Shown piece after piece: positions 1 to 5,702 of a stretch of 5,702 bases of DNA. Numbering within the stretch: position 1 is the first letter of the stretch; each line of letters opens with the position of its first letter. The stretch lies in assembly GCA_002440945.1 (NCBI GenBank), contig DJWG01000104.1, positions 5,981 to 11,682 of the forward strand, written 5' to 3'. Both the position numbers and the translations under genes were made by a program. The notes under the pieces are model-generated. The model saw only the letters and a program-made list of their open reading frames with translations. It did not search any database and was not told the origin of the DNA. This DNA is from Rhodobacteraceae bacterium UBA6236 (lineage in GTDB: Bacteria > Pseudomonadota > Alphaproteobacteria > Rhodobacterales > Rhodobacteraceae).

Positions 1-262
1 CCTCGTCGATCTCGTCATCCTTCGACGTGAGGAAGATCACCGGCATCGAGGTTTTCTGCCGAAGCCGCTGCAGCAGGTCCATCCCGTCCATCCGCGGCAT
101 CTTGATATCAAGGACCGCCATGTCCGGCAGGCGTTTGTTGAAGGCATCCAGGGCCGATTGGCCGTCATTGTAAGTCTCGACCTCGAAGCCCTCGGCCTCG
201 AGCGTAATGGAGACTGAGGTCAGGATGTTCCTGTCATCGTCAACCAGTGCAATCCGCGACAT
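1..262 (-). CDS. chvI: ChvI-type response regulator, N-terminal receiver domain (partial, runs off the window)
   Basis: Response regulator of the OmpR/PhoB class that pairs with the membrane kinase ChvG. In alphaproteobacteria this pair controls envelope, acid-stress and central-carbon genes. The 87 visible codons are almost a complete receiver domain. The acidic cluster D8-D9-D10 binds magnesium, D52 in [10 protein letters not shown] is the phospho-acceptor, T79 is the switch threonine and K81 in [10 protein letters not shown] is the conserved lysine. That last motif is characteristic of ChvI. The C-terminal winged-helix DNA-binding domain lies beyond position 1. The start is fixed by the family-typical beginning [10 protein letters not shown] and by an AGGGA-type ribosome binding site (TCCCTT on the plus strand at 271-276) eight bases upstream. 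The gene is divergent from pckA, as in other alphaproteobacteria, where chvG and PTS-related genes usually follow chvI. Confidence 0.93.
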   Translation of the reverse strand, partial: MSRIALVDDDRNILTSVSITLEAEGFEVETYNDGQSALDAFNKRLPDMAVLDIKMPRMDGMDLLQRLRQKTSMPVIFLTSKDDEIDE

Positions 263-356
263 TTCTGCTGTCCCTTGTCTGCTCTCGTCGTTTCCAAATG
301 AATTTCAGCCCTTTTGGGTGTTCGGACAGGGTGAATCAACTGGTAATGACGAATCA

Positions 357-384
357 CTTGTATGAACTTATTCACAACATGCAA
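357..384 (-). promoter_or_regulatory. Possible chvI promoter
   Basis: On the minus strand TTGCAT (379-384) and TACAAG (357-362) stand 16 bases apart. They resemble -35 and -10 elements of a housekeeping sigma factor. This would give a leader of roughly 90 bases before chvI. The match is only moderate and was found by eye, so another start is quite possible. Confidence 0.25.
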
Positions 385-428
385 AAAAGCCGATTGTTTG
401 GCCGATTTGTCGCCCCACTCTCGACAGT

Positions 429-446
429 TGCCACAATCCTGCCACA
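429..446. promoter_or_regulatory. TGCCACA direct repeat, 11-base period (possible response-regulator site)
   Basis: TGCCACA occurs at 429-435 and again at 440-446, so the starts are exactly 11 bases apart, about one helical turn. OmpR/PhoB-family regulators typically bind such head-to-tail repeats with a period of 10 to 11 bases. ChvI, encoded next door, belongs to that family. Binding by ChvI is an inference; I do not know a published consensus that matches. Confidence 0.35.
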
Positions 447-460
447 CGGGACCGTGATGG

Positions 461-492
461 TTGCGCTAAACGTGTATTGATTGCGCTAACGT
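461..492. promoter_or_regulatory. Tandem TTGCGCTAA repeat upstream of pckA (candidate operator pair)
   Basis: TTGCGCTAA is present at 461-469 and 481-489. The copies continue as ACGT and CGT, so the shared unit is close to 12 bases. The starts are 20 bases apart, about two helical turns, placing both copies on the same DNA face. The GCGC core with T/A flanks resembles LacI-family operators, and LacI-family regulators of pckA are known in rhizobia. Assignment to such a regulator is inference. Confidence 0.45.
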
Positions 493-493
493 C

Positions 494-517
494 AAAAAAG
501 CCTTCTGGTTCAAGGCT
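494..517 (-). terminator. Terminator-like hairpin pointing toward chvI
   Basis: AGCCTT (499-504) and AAGGCT (512-517) form a 6-bp stem with a 7-base loop. Read on the minus strand, the stem is followed directly by a run of six T (494-499, the first of which pairs in the stem). This has the shape of an intrinsic terminator for leftward transcription, although the stem is short. No gene to its right needs it, so it may insulate chvI from antisense transcription out of the pckA promoter area, or end a small leftward RNA. Confidence 0.35.
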
Positions 518-527
518 CTGGCCCCAT

Positions 528-537
528 GCTATAGCAG
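528..537 (+). promoter_or_regulatory. Possible pckA -10 region within a perfect palindrome
   Basis: TGCTATAGCA is a perfect 10-base palindrome containing TATAGC (530-535), a plausible -10 element about 95 bases before pckA. No good -35 is visible at the right distance (GGTTCA at 507-512 is the best). A weak -35 would fit a promoter that needs an activator bound upstream, for example at 429-492. Because the box is palindromic it could also serve the minus strand. Confidence 0.25.
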
Positions 538-629
538 TTGCAGGCACGATTTTGGCGCCGTGGGGCCTATAGGTCCATCCCTCAGACAATCTGCGACAGC
601 CGCGGTGGCGGCGATACGGGAGCGAAACA

Positions 630-2237
<1,608 letters not shown>

Positions 2238-2255
2238 TCCACACGACATTCTGAA

Positions 2256-2292
2256 GAAACCGGCGCCCCGAAACGGGCGCCGGTTTCTTTTT
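2256..2292 (+). terminator. Intrinsic terminator of pckA
   Basis: GAAACCGGCGCCC (2256-2268) and GGGCGCCGGTTTC (2275-2287) form a perfect 13-bp stem with a 6-base loop CGAAAC, followed by TTTTT (2288-2292). It starts 18 bases after the pckA stop. It also lies just past the end of convergent recO. On the minus strand the tail is only TTC-rich, so it is strong for pckA and probably weaker for recO. Confidence 0.92.
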
Positions 2293-2297
2293 GGAAC

Positions 2298-3020
2298 CTA
2301 TCCCGCCGCCCGCGCCAGCGCCTCGACCAGCCGCCGCCGCGCTTCGGGCAGCGGCCGATGGCCAAGATCGCCCATCAGCCGTTCCAGAAAATGCCCGGTG
2401 GTGCGCAGACCCGCGACCACCTCGGCTGGCTGGCCCTGCCCCTGCCCCAGCATCACCGCCGGCAAGGGCAACAGCCGGTCGGCCCATTCGCCCGCGCCGG
2501 CCTTCGACACCGCGCGCCCGGTGCGCGGACTGACGAACATCAGATCGTCGCGCGATCCCGTCACGGCGCAGCGACCCAGATCAAGACCATAGCCGAGATC
2601 CTCAAGCAGCTTGGCTTCCCAGCGCAGGTAGTCGGTGGGCCAGTCCGCCCCCTGCCCCAGCCGATCCATCAGCGCGATGGAGGCCGCATAAAGCGCCCCA
2701 TGCGGTTCGCGTTCGGGCAGCGTCACATGAAGCAGCGCGCAGACCGCATTCAGCCCCATCAGCGCCAGCCGGTCCGACAGGATCACGGCGCGGCTCGTGA
2801 TCGGTTCCACCGTGAAGGTGCCGATGTGCTGGTCCAGCCGCGCCCGCCACGCCAGCGCCACCTGCGCCCCCGGCATCAGCATCGGCGCAATCTTGCGCGA
2901 CGCGCCCCCCCGAACGACGCCCGCGTGACGACCATGCCCGGCCGTGAATGCCTCGACGATGGCCGAGCTTTCGCCATGCGGGCGCACGGAAAGGATCGCG
3001 CCTTCATCCTGCCAGTCCAT
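2298..3020 (-). CDS. recO: DNA repair protein RecO
   Basis: RecO works with RecF and RecR in recombinational repair: it binds single-stranded DNA, helps displace SSB and loads RecA. The 240-residue protein has the expected two parts. An N-terminal OB-fold begins [19 protein letters not shown], with the glycine-rich VVRGGASRK that follows in this family. A mostly helical C-terminal half contains [20 protein letters not shown] and [10 protein letters not shown]. Only one cysteine remains where many RecO proteins have a zinc-binding cysteine cluster; as I recall this is usual for related alphaproteobacteria. The frame is open to 3083, but the internal ATG at 3018-3020 is chosen because family homology starts there and AGGGA (TCCCT on plus, 3027-3031) lies six bases upstream. 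In many relatives recO follows era. Here it stands alone, divergent from deoD and convergent with pckA. Confidence 0.93.
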   Translation of the reverse strand: MDWQDEGAILSVRPHGESSAIVEAFTAGHGRHAGVVRGGASRKIAPMLMPGAQVALAWRARLDQHIGTFTVEPITSRAVILSDRLALMGLNAVCALLHVTLPEREPHGALYAASIALMDRLGQGADWPTDYLRWEAKLLEDLGYGLDLGRCAVTGSRDDLMFVSPRTGRAVSKAGAGEWADRLLPLPAVMLGQGQGQPAEVVAGLRTTGHFLERLMGDLGHRPLPEARRRLVEALARAAG

Positions 3021-3142
3021 CGGTCGTCCCTGTGCCTTGCGGGTCAATCGCCCAAGGATAATCCGCGCCGGAGCGCAAAGCATCCTTGATCCTCCGTCGT
3101 CCAGACGGGAAAGTCGGCCCAGACCAGACGACGGAGCAGCGA
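3021..3142. promoter_or_regulatory. recO-deoD divergent intergenic region with possible deoD promoter
   Basis: These 122 bases separate two divergent starts. For deoD, TTGCGG (3037-3042) could be a -35 and TAATCC (3059-3064, spacer 16) or GATAAT (3057-3062, spacer 14) a -10; neither spacing and match is ideal. Transcription from here would begin near 3070 and include the inverted repeat at 3092-3136 in the deoD leader. I could not identify a recO promoter with any confidence. Confidence 0.3.
3092..3136 (+). promoter_or_regulatory. Inverted repeat covering the deoD ribosome binding site
   Basis: CTCCGTCGTC (3092-3101) and GACGACGGAG (3127-3136) are perfect 10-base inverted complements separated by 25 bases. 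The last four bases of the right arm, GGAG (3133-3136), are the deoD ribosome binding site, six bases before the ATG. In RNA this would be a GC-rich stem that hides the site. In DNA it could instead be a wide operator. I do not recognise a known riboswitch class in the loop. Confidence 0.55.
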
Positions 3143-3847
3143 ATGTCCATCCATATCGGCGCGAAACCCGGCGAAATCGCCGAAACCGTCCTGATGCCGG
3201 GCGACCCCTACCGCGCCCGCTGGGCCGCCGAAACCTTCCTGCGGGATGCCATCTGCATCAACCAGGTCCGGGGGATGTTGGGCTACACCGGCACCTGGAA
3301 CGGCCACCCGGTGACGATCCAGGGCTCGGGCATGGGGATGCCGTCACTGTCGATCTACGCCAACGAACTGATCCGCGACTATGGCGCCAAGACGCTGATC
3401 CGCATCGGGTCGGCCGGGGCGATGCAACCCCATGTGCAGATCCGCGACGTGGTGGTGGCGATGTCGGCCACCACCCTTTCAACCCCGTCGCGCGGCATCT
3501 TCCGCGAGGTGAACTTTGCCCCCACCGCCGATTTCGCCCTGTTGCGGGCCGCCGTGCAGGCAGCCGAAGCGAAGGGCACCAAGATCCATGTCGGGGGGAT
3601 CTATTCCTCGGACGTGTTCTACGACGAACGCCCCGACCTGAACGAGGTCATGCAGCGCCACGGCATCCTCTGCGTTGAGATGGAGGCGGCGGAGCTTTAC
3701 ACCGTCGCCGCCCGCCACGGCGTGCGCGCGCTGGCGATCCTCACGATTTCCGACCACCTCCTGACTCAGGACGCCCTTCCCGCGATTGACCGCGAACAAA
3801 GCTTTGGCGAGATGGTGGAAATGGCCCTCTCGGCCGCCTTCGCCTGA
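3143..3847 (+). CDS. deoD: Purine nucleoside phosphorylase, DeoD type
   Basis: Cleaves purine (deoxy)nucleosides with phosphate to free base and (deoxy)ribose-1-phosphate, for purine salvage and nucleoside use in the cytoplasm. The 234-residue protein is of normal size for the hexameric bacterial type (E. coli 239). Key residues fall at the E. coli DeoD numbers: H4 (donated to the neighbouring subunit), G20, R24 in [10 protein letters not shown]43 and R87 for phosphate, S90 in RIGSAGAM, E179-M180-E181 for ribose, and D204 in TISDHL as the general acid. The frame is open from 3086, but the ATG at 3143 gives the family N-terminus [14 protein letters not shown] and has GGAG six bases upstream. 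That ribosome binding site lies in an inverted repeat. deoD is not next to the deoA, cdd or nucleoside-transport genes often found with it, although a permease-like remnant follows. Confidence 0.96.
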   Translation: MSIHIGAKPGEIAETVLMPGDPYRARWAAETFLRDAICINQVRGMLGYTGTWNGHPVTIQGSGMGMPSLSIYANELIRDYGAKTLIRIGSAGAMQPHVQIRDVVVAMSATTLSTPSRGIFREVNFAPTADFALLRAAVQAAEAKGTKIHVGGIYSSDVFYDERPDLNEVMQRHGILCVEMEAAELYTVAARHGVRALAILTISDHLLTQDALPAIDREQSFGEMVEMALSAAFA

Positions 3848-3868
3848 ACGCCGGGGCGACCCGGGGGG

Positions 3869-3985
3869 ATGATGGCCCGCTGCATCCTGCGGCAGCTTTT
3901 TTCGCTGATCCTCGGCCTGATCGTGGCGAGCCTCGTGATCTTTGCGATGATCGAGACGAGCGCCGCGGATCTGCGGCGGATTTGA
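3869..3985 (+). pseudogene. Remnant of an oligopeptide-type ABC transporter permease (DppB-like), or a 38-residue membrane protein
   Basis: The frame starts with two ATG codons and encodes 38 residues with one clear membrane segment. Residues 12-29, SLILGLIVASLVIFAMIE, together with the preceding ARCILRQLF, closely resemble the conserved start of DppB/OppB-type permeases (typically xxRxILRRLxSLxLxLxVASLVIF followed by a PGDP motif). The similarity stops just before the expected PGDP and the frame ends TSAADLRRI. Those last codons lie inside the hairpin element at 3961-3978. I read it as the 5' end of a permease gene whose remainder was lost. A real small membrane protein is possible: the run of G just before the ATGs could serve as a poor ribosome binding site, and it begins only 21 bases after deoD. 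The family match is from memory. Confidence 0.5.
3879..3902 (+). terminator. Possible deoD terminator inside the remnant frame
   Basis: GCTGC (3879-3883) and GCAGC (3892-3896) make a 5-bp stem with an 8-base loop, followed at once by TTTTTT (3897-3902). It lies 31 bases after the deoD stop, a normal place for its terminator. The stem is short and lies within the permease-like reading frame, so the resemblance may be partly fortuitous. Confidence 0.4.
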
Positions 3986-4003
3986 GTATTTGGGCAAAGA
4001 AGA
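3961..4003. repeat. Hairpin plus GATTTGAGTATTT intergenic element
   Basis: CGCCGC (3961-3966) and GCGGCG (3973-3978) form a perfect 6-bp stem around GGATCT. They are followed by GATTTGAGTATTT (3979-3991) and a purine-rich AAGAAGAAG stretch reaching the stop codon of the convergent DUF1989 gene. I recall the combination of a GC hairpin, GAGTATTT and AAGAAG at many gene ends in Rhodobacteraceae, which suggests a dispersed terminator-like or REP-like element. There is only one copy in this window, so repetition cannot be shown here. Confidence 0.45.
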
Positions 4004-4006
4004 AGA

Positions 4007-4873
4007 TCAGCGGCCGTGGCTGCGGTCGTAGCCGCTGGGCGGTGGCGAGGCCCAGCCATCCCGCGCGCTATCGGCAGGCATCAGGACTTCGACCAGCAGC
4101 GGGTGGCAAGCGGCGGCATCGCTCGAATGTTCCGCCGAGCAATCTCCGCCCGGGCAGGCCGAAAGCGCGCCCAAAAGGTCGATTTCGGCGAAGAACTCCA
4201 GATAATCGCCGGGGCGTACGGGGCTTGCCTTCATGAAATATTGCCCGGTGTCCCGGGTGAAGCCGGTGCACATGAAGACGTTCAGAACATCATGGACATG
4301 CTGTTCTGCCACATGCAGCGGCAGGTTTGTGGCATCCGACAGCGCCCGCGTCAGGTTCGAATGACAACAGTGGTGATACTGGCCACCGTGGCTGAGCAGG
4401 TTGTGCGTATAGGGATCGCAGCGGGTGCCGATCACGTCATGGACCGAACCGCCGTATTCGTCGAAGCCATACCAGTCGAGCGTGTCGTGGATCACCGTCG
4501 CCATCGGCCGCAGATGCGGGAAGGACGACCACATCCGGTCGCCCGTCGACAGGTGTGTGCCATGCAGCGCCCGGGTCTTGCCGGAATAGAACCGTTCGGA
4601 CAAATCATGGGCGTTCCAGAGGTTCAGATCGCCCACCTGCGGCCCCTCGACCGAATGGATGCGGAAAACATGGCCTGCGGGAACGTTGAAGCACCGCGCC
4701 TCGCGCGCAGGGACAAGAGTGGTGGACAGCGGTTTCAGCCCGGCGCGCAGGGCGCGGTAGCGGTCCATGTCAGCGGGCGGGAGGGTTTCGACCGGATAGC
4801 AGATCACCGGCCGGATCGCACGGCGGGCGGCGGCATCGGCGGGCGCGGCGGTTTCGGGATGGGTCGGTTTCAT
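4007..4873 (-). CDS. DUF1989 family protein (urea carboxylase-associated / carboxyguanidine deiminase-like)
   Basis: This 288-residue protein belongs to DUF1989. Some members, long annotated as urea carboxylase-associated proteins, are the carboxyguanidine deiminase subunits CgdA and CgdB of guanidine degradation. Family features seen: an N-terminal half with FNVPAGHVFRIHSVEGPQVGDLNLWN (about 62-87, given as two pieces FNVPAGHVFRI and VEGPQVGDLNLWN); a Cys/His-rich centre with C152 (RCDPYT), H157 and HHCCHSNL (167-174); NVFMCTGF near 198-205; and ALSACPGGD near 236-244. The cysteines and histidines probably bind a metal. A tail of about 45 residues follows, with further Cys (C245, C256). No carboxylase, allophanate hydrolase or guanidine transporter gene is nearby, so the substrate is unknown and CgdA/CgdB function should not be assumed. 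Its ATG overlaps the stop of the small upstream gene (ATGA). GGAG lies nine bases upstream. Confidence 0.85.
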   Translation of the reverse strand: MKPTHPETAAPADAAARRAIRPVICYPVETLPPADMDRYRALRAGLKPLSTTLVPAREARCFNVPAGHVFRIHSVEGPQVGDLNLWNAHDLSERFYSGKTRALHGTHLSTGDRMWSSFPHLRPMATVIHDTLDWYGFDEYGGSVHDVIGTRCDPYTHNLLSHGGQYHHCCHSNLTRALSDATNLPLHVAEQHVHDVLNVFMCTGFTRDTGQYFMKASPVRPGDYLEFFAEIDLLGALSACPGGDCSAEHSSDAAACHPLLVEVLMPADSARDGWASPPPSGYDRSHGR

Positions 4874-5082
4874 TGCAGCGTGCTCCGATCGGGGCGCAGG
4901 CAGTCGCGCGGGGGGCGGCCGTCGGTCCGGGTGGTGGCTCCGCAGGCGGCACAGCGATAACCGCCGCTCCCGAGTCTTGTGTCAAGCCGCCAGCGGCAGC
5001 TGCGGGTCAGGGTCGAGTTGCGCCGCGATATCCAGAGATAGAGCAGCACCGATAGGCCAAGGAGGACAAGGAGGAGCGGCAT
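4870..5082 (-). CDS. Small membrane-anchored four-cysteine (zinc-ribbon-like) protein
   Basis: This hypothetical protein of 70 residues begins with a hydrophobic segment (MPLLLVLLGLSVLLYLWIS, residues 1-19) followed by RR, which predicts one membrane anchor with the rest in the cytoplasm. The soluble part has C29, C44-A-A-C47 and C61, a spacing that could bind zinc (YRCAACGATTRTDGRPPRDC). I do not recognise a named family. The stop codon overlaps the start of the DUF1989 gene by four bases (ATGA), so the two are probably translationally coupled. The start is uncertain: the ATG at 5080-5082 has no purine-rich site upstream, and the only in-frame alternative seen, a TTG at 5140-5142, lies against the sdhB terminator. 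Leaderless translation or readthrough from sdhB are possible. Confidence 0.7.
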   Translation of the reverse strand: MPLLLVLLGLSVLLYLWISRRNSTLTRSCRWRLDTRLGSGGYRCAACGATTRTDGRPPRDCLRPDRSTLQ

Positions 5083-5140
5083 GGGGGCATTTGTGGCACG
5101 GGCAACGCGGAAGGGAAAGGGACGCGATGGCCGGGCAAGC

Positions 5141-5168
5141 AAAAGCCCCGGCGCGCGGTCCGGGGCTT
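5141..5168 (-). terminator. Intrinsic terminator of sdhB
   Basis: AAGCCCCGG (5143-5151) and CCGGGGCTT (5160-5168) form a perfect 9-bp stem with an 8-base loop. On the minus strand it ends in TTTT (5141-5144, two of them paired). It begins 22 bases after the sdhB stop and separates the sdh operon from the small cysteine-protein gene. The T-run is short, so some readthrough is plausible. Confidence 0.65.
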
Positions 5169-5190
5169 GGGTATGGACATGCAGGCCCGA

Positions 5191-5702
5191 TCAGATCTGC
5201 CGTTCGACCATCAGCTTCTTGATCTCGGCAATTGCCTTGGCCGGGTTCAGGCCCTTGGGGCAGGTCTTGGTGCAGTTCATGATCGTGTGGCAGCGGTAGA
5301 GCTTGAAGGGGTCTTCCAGCTGGTCCAGACGTTCGCCCGTCGCCTCGTCGCGCGAGTCGATGATCCAGCGATAGGCGTGCAGCAGCGCGGCGGGGCCAAG
5401 GTAGCGGTCGCTGTTCCACCAGTAGCTCGGGCAGGCGGTCGAGCAGCTGGCGCACATCACGCATTCATAAAGACCGTCAAGCTTCTTGCGATCCTCGATC
5501 GACTGGCGCCATTCCTTCGCCGGGCGGTTGGTCTTGGTTTCCAGCCACGGCATGATCGAGGCGTGCTGCGCGTAGAACAGCGTCAGGTCGGGGATCAGGT
5601 CCTTGATCACCGGCATGTGCGGCAGCGGATAGATCCGCACATCGCCCTTCACCTCGTCGGTGCCGTAGATGCAGGCCAGCGTGTTGATGCCGTCGATGTT
5701 CA
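5191..5702 (-). CDS. sdhB: Succinate dehydrogenase iron-sulfur subunit (partial, start outside window)
   Basis: Electron-transfer subunit of complex II. It passes electrons from the FAD of SdhA through three iron-sulfur clusters to ubiquinone at the inner face of the cytoplasmic membrane. The last 169 residues are present, about two thirds of the usual 255-260. The window edge cuts the [2Fe-2S] domain, leaving its final ligand in NTLAC (visible residue 10). The ferredoxin-like domain is complete: [12 protein letters not shown] (cysteines at visible residues 80, 83, 86 and 90) and [14 protein letters not shown] (137, 143, 147) supply the [4Fe-4S] and [3Fe-4S] ligands. The WWN after the first motif and the H after C137 match residues near the quinone site in E. 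coli SdhB. Other sdh genes should lie to the right of the window, and sdhB is the last of the operon judging from the terminator that follows. Confidence 0.97.
   Translation of the reverse strand, partial: NIDGINTLACIYGTDEVKGDVRIYPLPHMPVIKDLIPDLTLFYAQHASIMPWLETKTNRPAKEWRQSIEDRKKLDGLYECVMCASCSTACPSYWWNSDRYLGPAALLHAYRWIIDSRDEATGERLDQLEDPFKLYRCHTIMNCTKTCPKGLNPAKAIAEIKKLMVERQI

Larger units (their letters stand above)
263..629. other. chvI-pckA divergent control region
   Basis: This gap of 367 bases has no convincing gene and is visibly richer in A and T than the flanks. It must hold the promoters of both chvI and pckA. Visible structure from left to right: the chvI ribosome binding site (271-276); two GAATCA copies (333-338 and 351-356); a possible chvI promoter (357-384); a TGCCACA direct repeat with an 11-base period (429-446); a TTGCGCTAA direct repeat with a 20-base period (461-489); a small hairpin with a T-run on the minus strand (494-517); the palindrome TGCTATAGCA (528-537); and the pckA ribosome binding site GGGAG (618-622), seven bases before the ATG. 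The short open frames here have no protein-like character. Confidence 0.8.

Noticed and set aside
3021..3083. N-terminal extension of recO to an upstream start at 3083
   Set aside because: The extra 21 residues have no family similarity, and AGGGA six bases before the ATG at 3020 supports the shorter form.
2358..3089. A 243-codon open frame on the plus strand opposite recO
   Set aside because: It covers recO exactly in antisense; its product is Arg/Gln/Pro-rich with no family character, while recO has family motifs and a ribosome binding site.
2944..3678. A second plus-strand frame over deoD
   Set aside because: deoD in the neighbouring frame has all catalytic residues at the expected positions; this frame is arginine-rich and motif-free.
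3851..3864. CCGGG-GCGA-CCCGG hairpin just after the deoD stop as a terminator
   Set aside because: It is a stable GNRA-type hairpin by appearance but is followed by G-rich sequence with no T-run. It may be chance in GC-rich DNA.
4016..4960. A 314-codon open frame on the plus strand opposite the DUF1989 gene
   Set aside because: The minus strand encodes clear DUF1989 motifs and has a ribosome binding site and a coupled neighbour. The plus-strand product looks like low-complexity antisense translation.

Overview
The window looks like chromosomal DNA of a GC-rich alphaproteobacterium, most likely Rhodobacteraceae (Rhodobacter/Paracoccus/Ruegeria relatives). Three things support this: chvI and pckA sit head to head, an arrangement typical of alphaproteobacteria; the RecO, DeoD and SdhB proteins are of alphaproteobacterial type; and a hairpin is followed by GATTTGAGTATTT, a combination I remember from intergenic DNA of this family but could not look up here. 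The placement comes from reading the proteins, not from a database search.

Layout. Positions 1-262 (minus) hold the start of chvI, the response regulator of the ChvG/ChvI two-component system. A 367-base AT-richer gap with several repeat motifs separates it from divergent pckA (630-2237, plus), the ATP-dependent PEP carboxykinase of gluconeogenesis. pckA ends in a strong intrinsic terminator shared with convergent recO (2298-3020, minus), a DNA-repair gene. A 122-base divergent gap then leads to deoD (3143-3847, plus), a purine nucleoside phosphorylase whose ribosome binding site lies in a 10-bp inverted repeat. Downstream, 3869-3985 carries a 38-codon frame that reads like the beginning of an oligopeptide ABC permease and then stops. 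It is followed by a hairpin element. On the minus strand, a small membrane-anchored four-cysteine protein (4870-5082) overlaps by four bases a DUF1989-family protein (4007-4873, related to carboxyguanidine deiminases and 'urea carboxylase-associated' proteins). Upstream of these, the 3' two-thirds of sdhB (5191-5702) ends in its own terminator.

How the genes fit together. pckA and sdhB belong to central carbon metabolism (gluconeogenesis; TCA cycle and respiration), and ChvI is a known influence on such functions in alphaproteobacteria. deoD is nucleoside salvage and recO is recombinational repair. These are mostly independent housekeeping units. The least understood unit is the translationally coupled pair of small cysteine protein and DUF1989 protein. 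I see no phage, insertion sequence, CRISPR, tRNA or rRNA. The most interesting signals are the repeat-rich chvI-pckA control region, the possible hidden ribosome binding site of deoD, the permease remnant, and the coupled DUF1989 pair.
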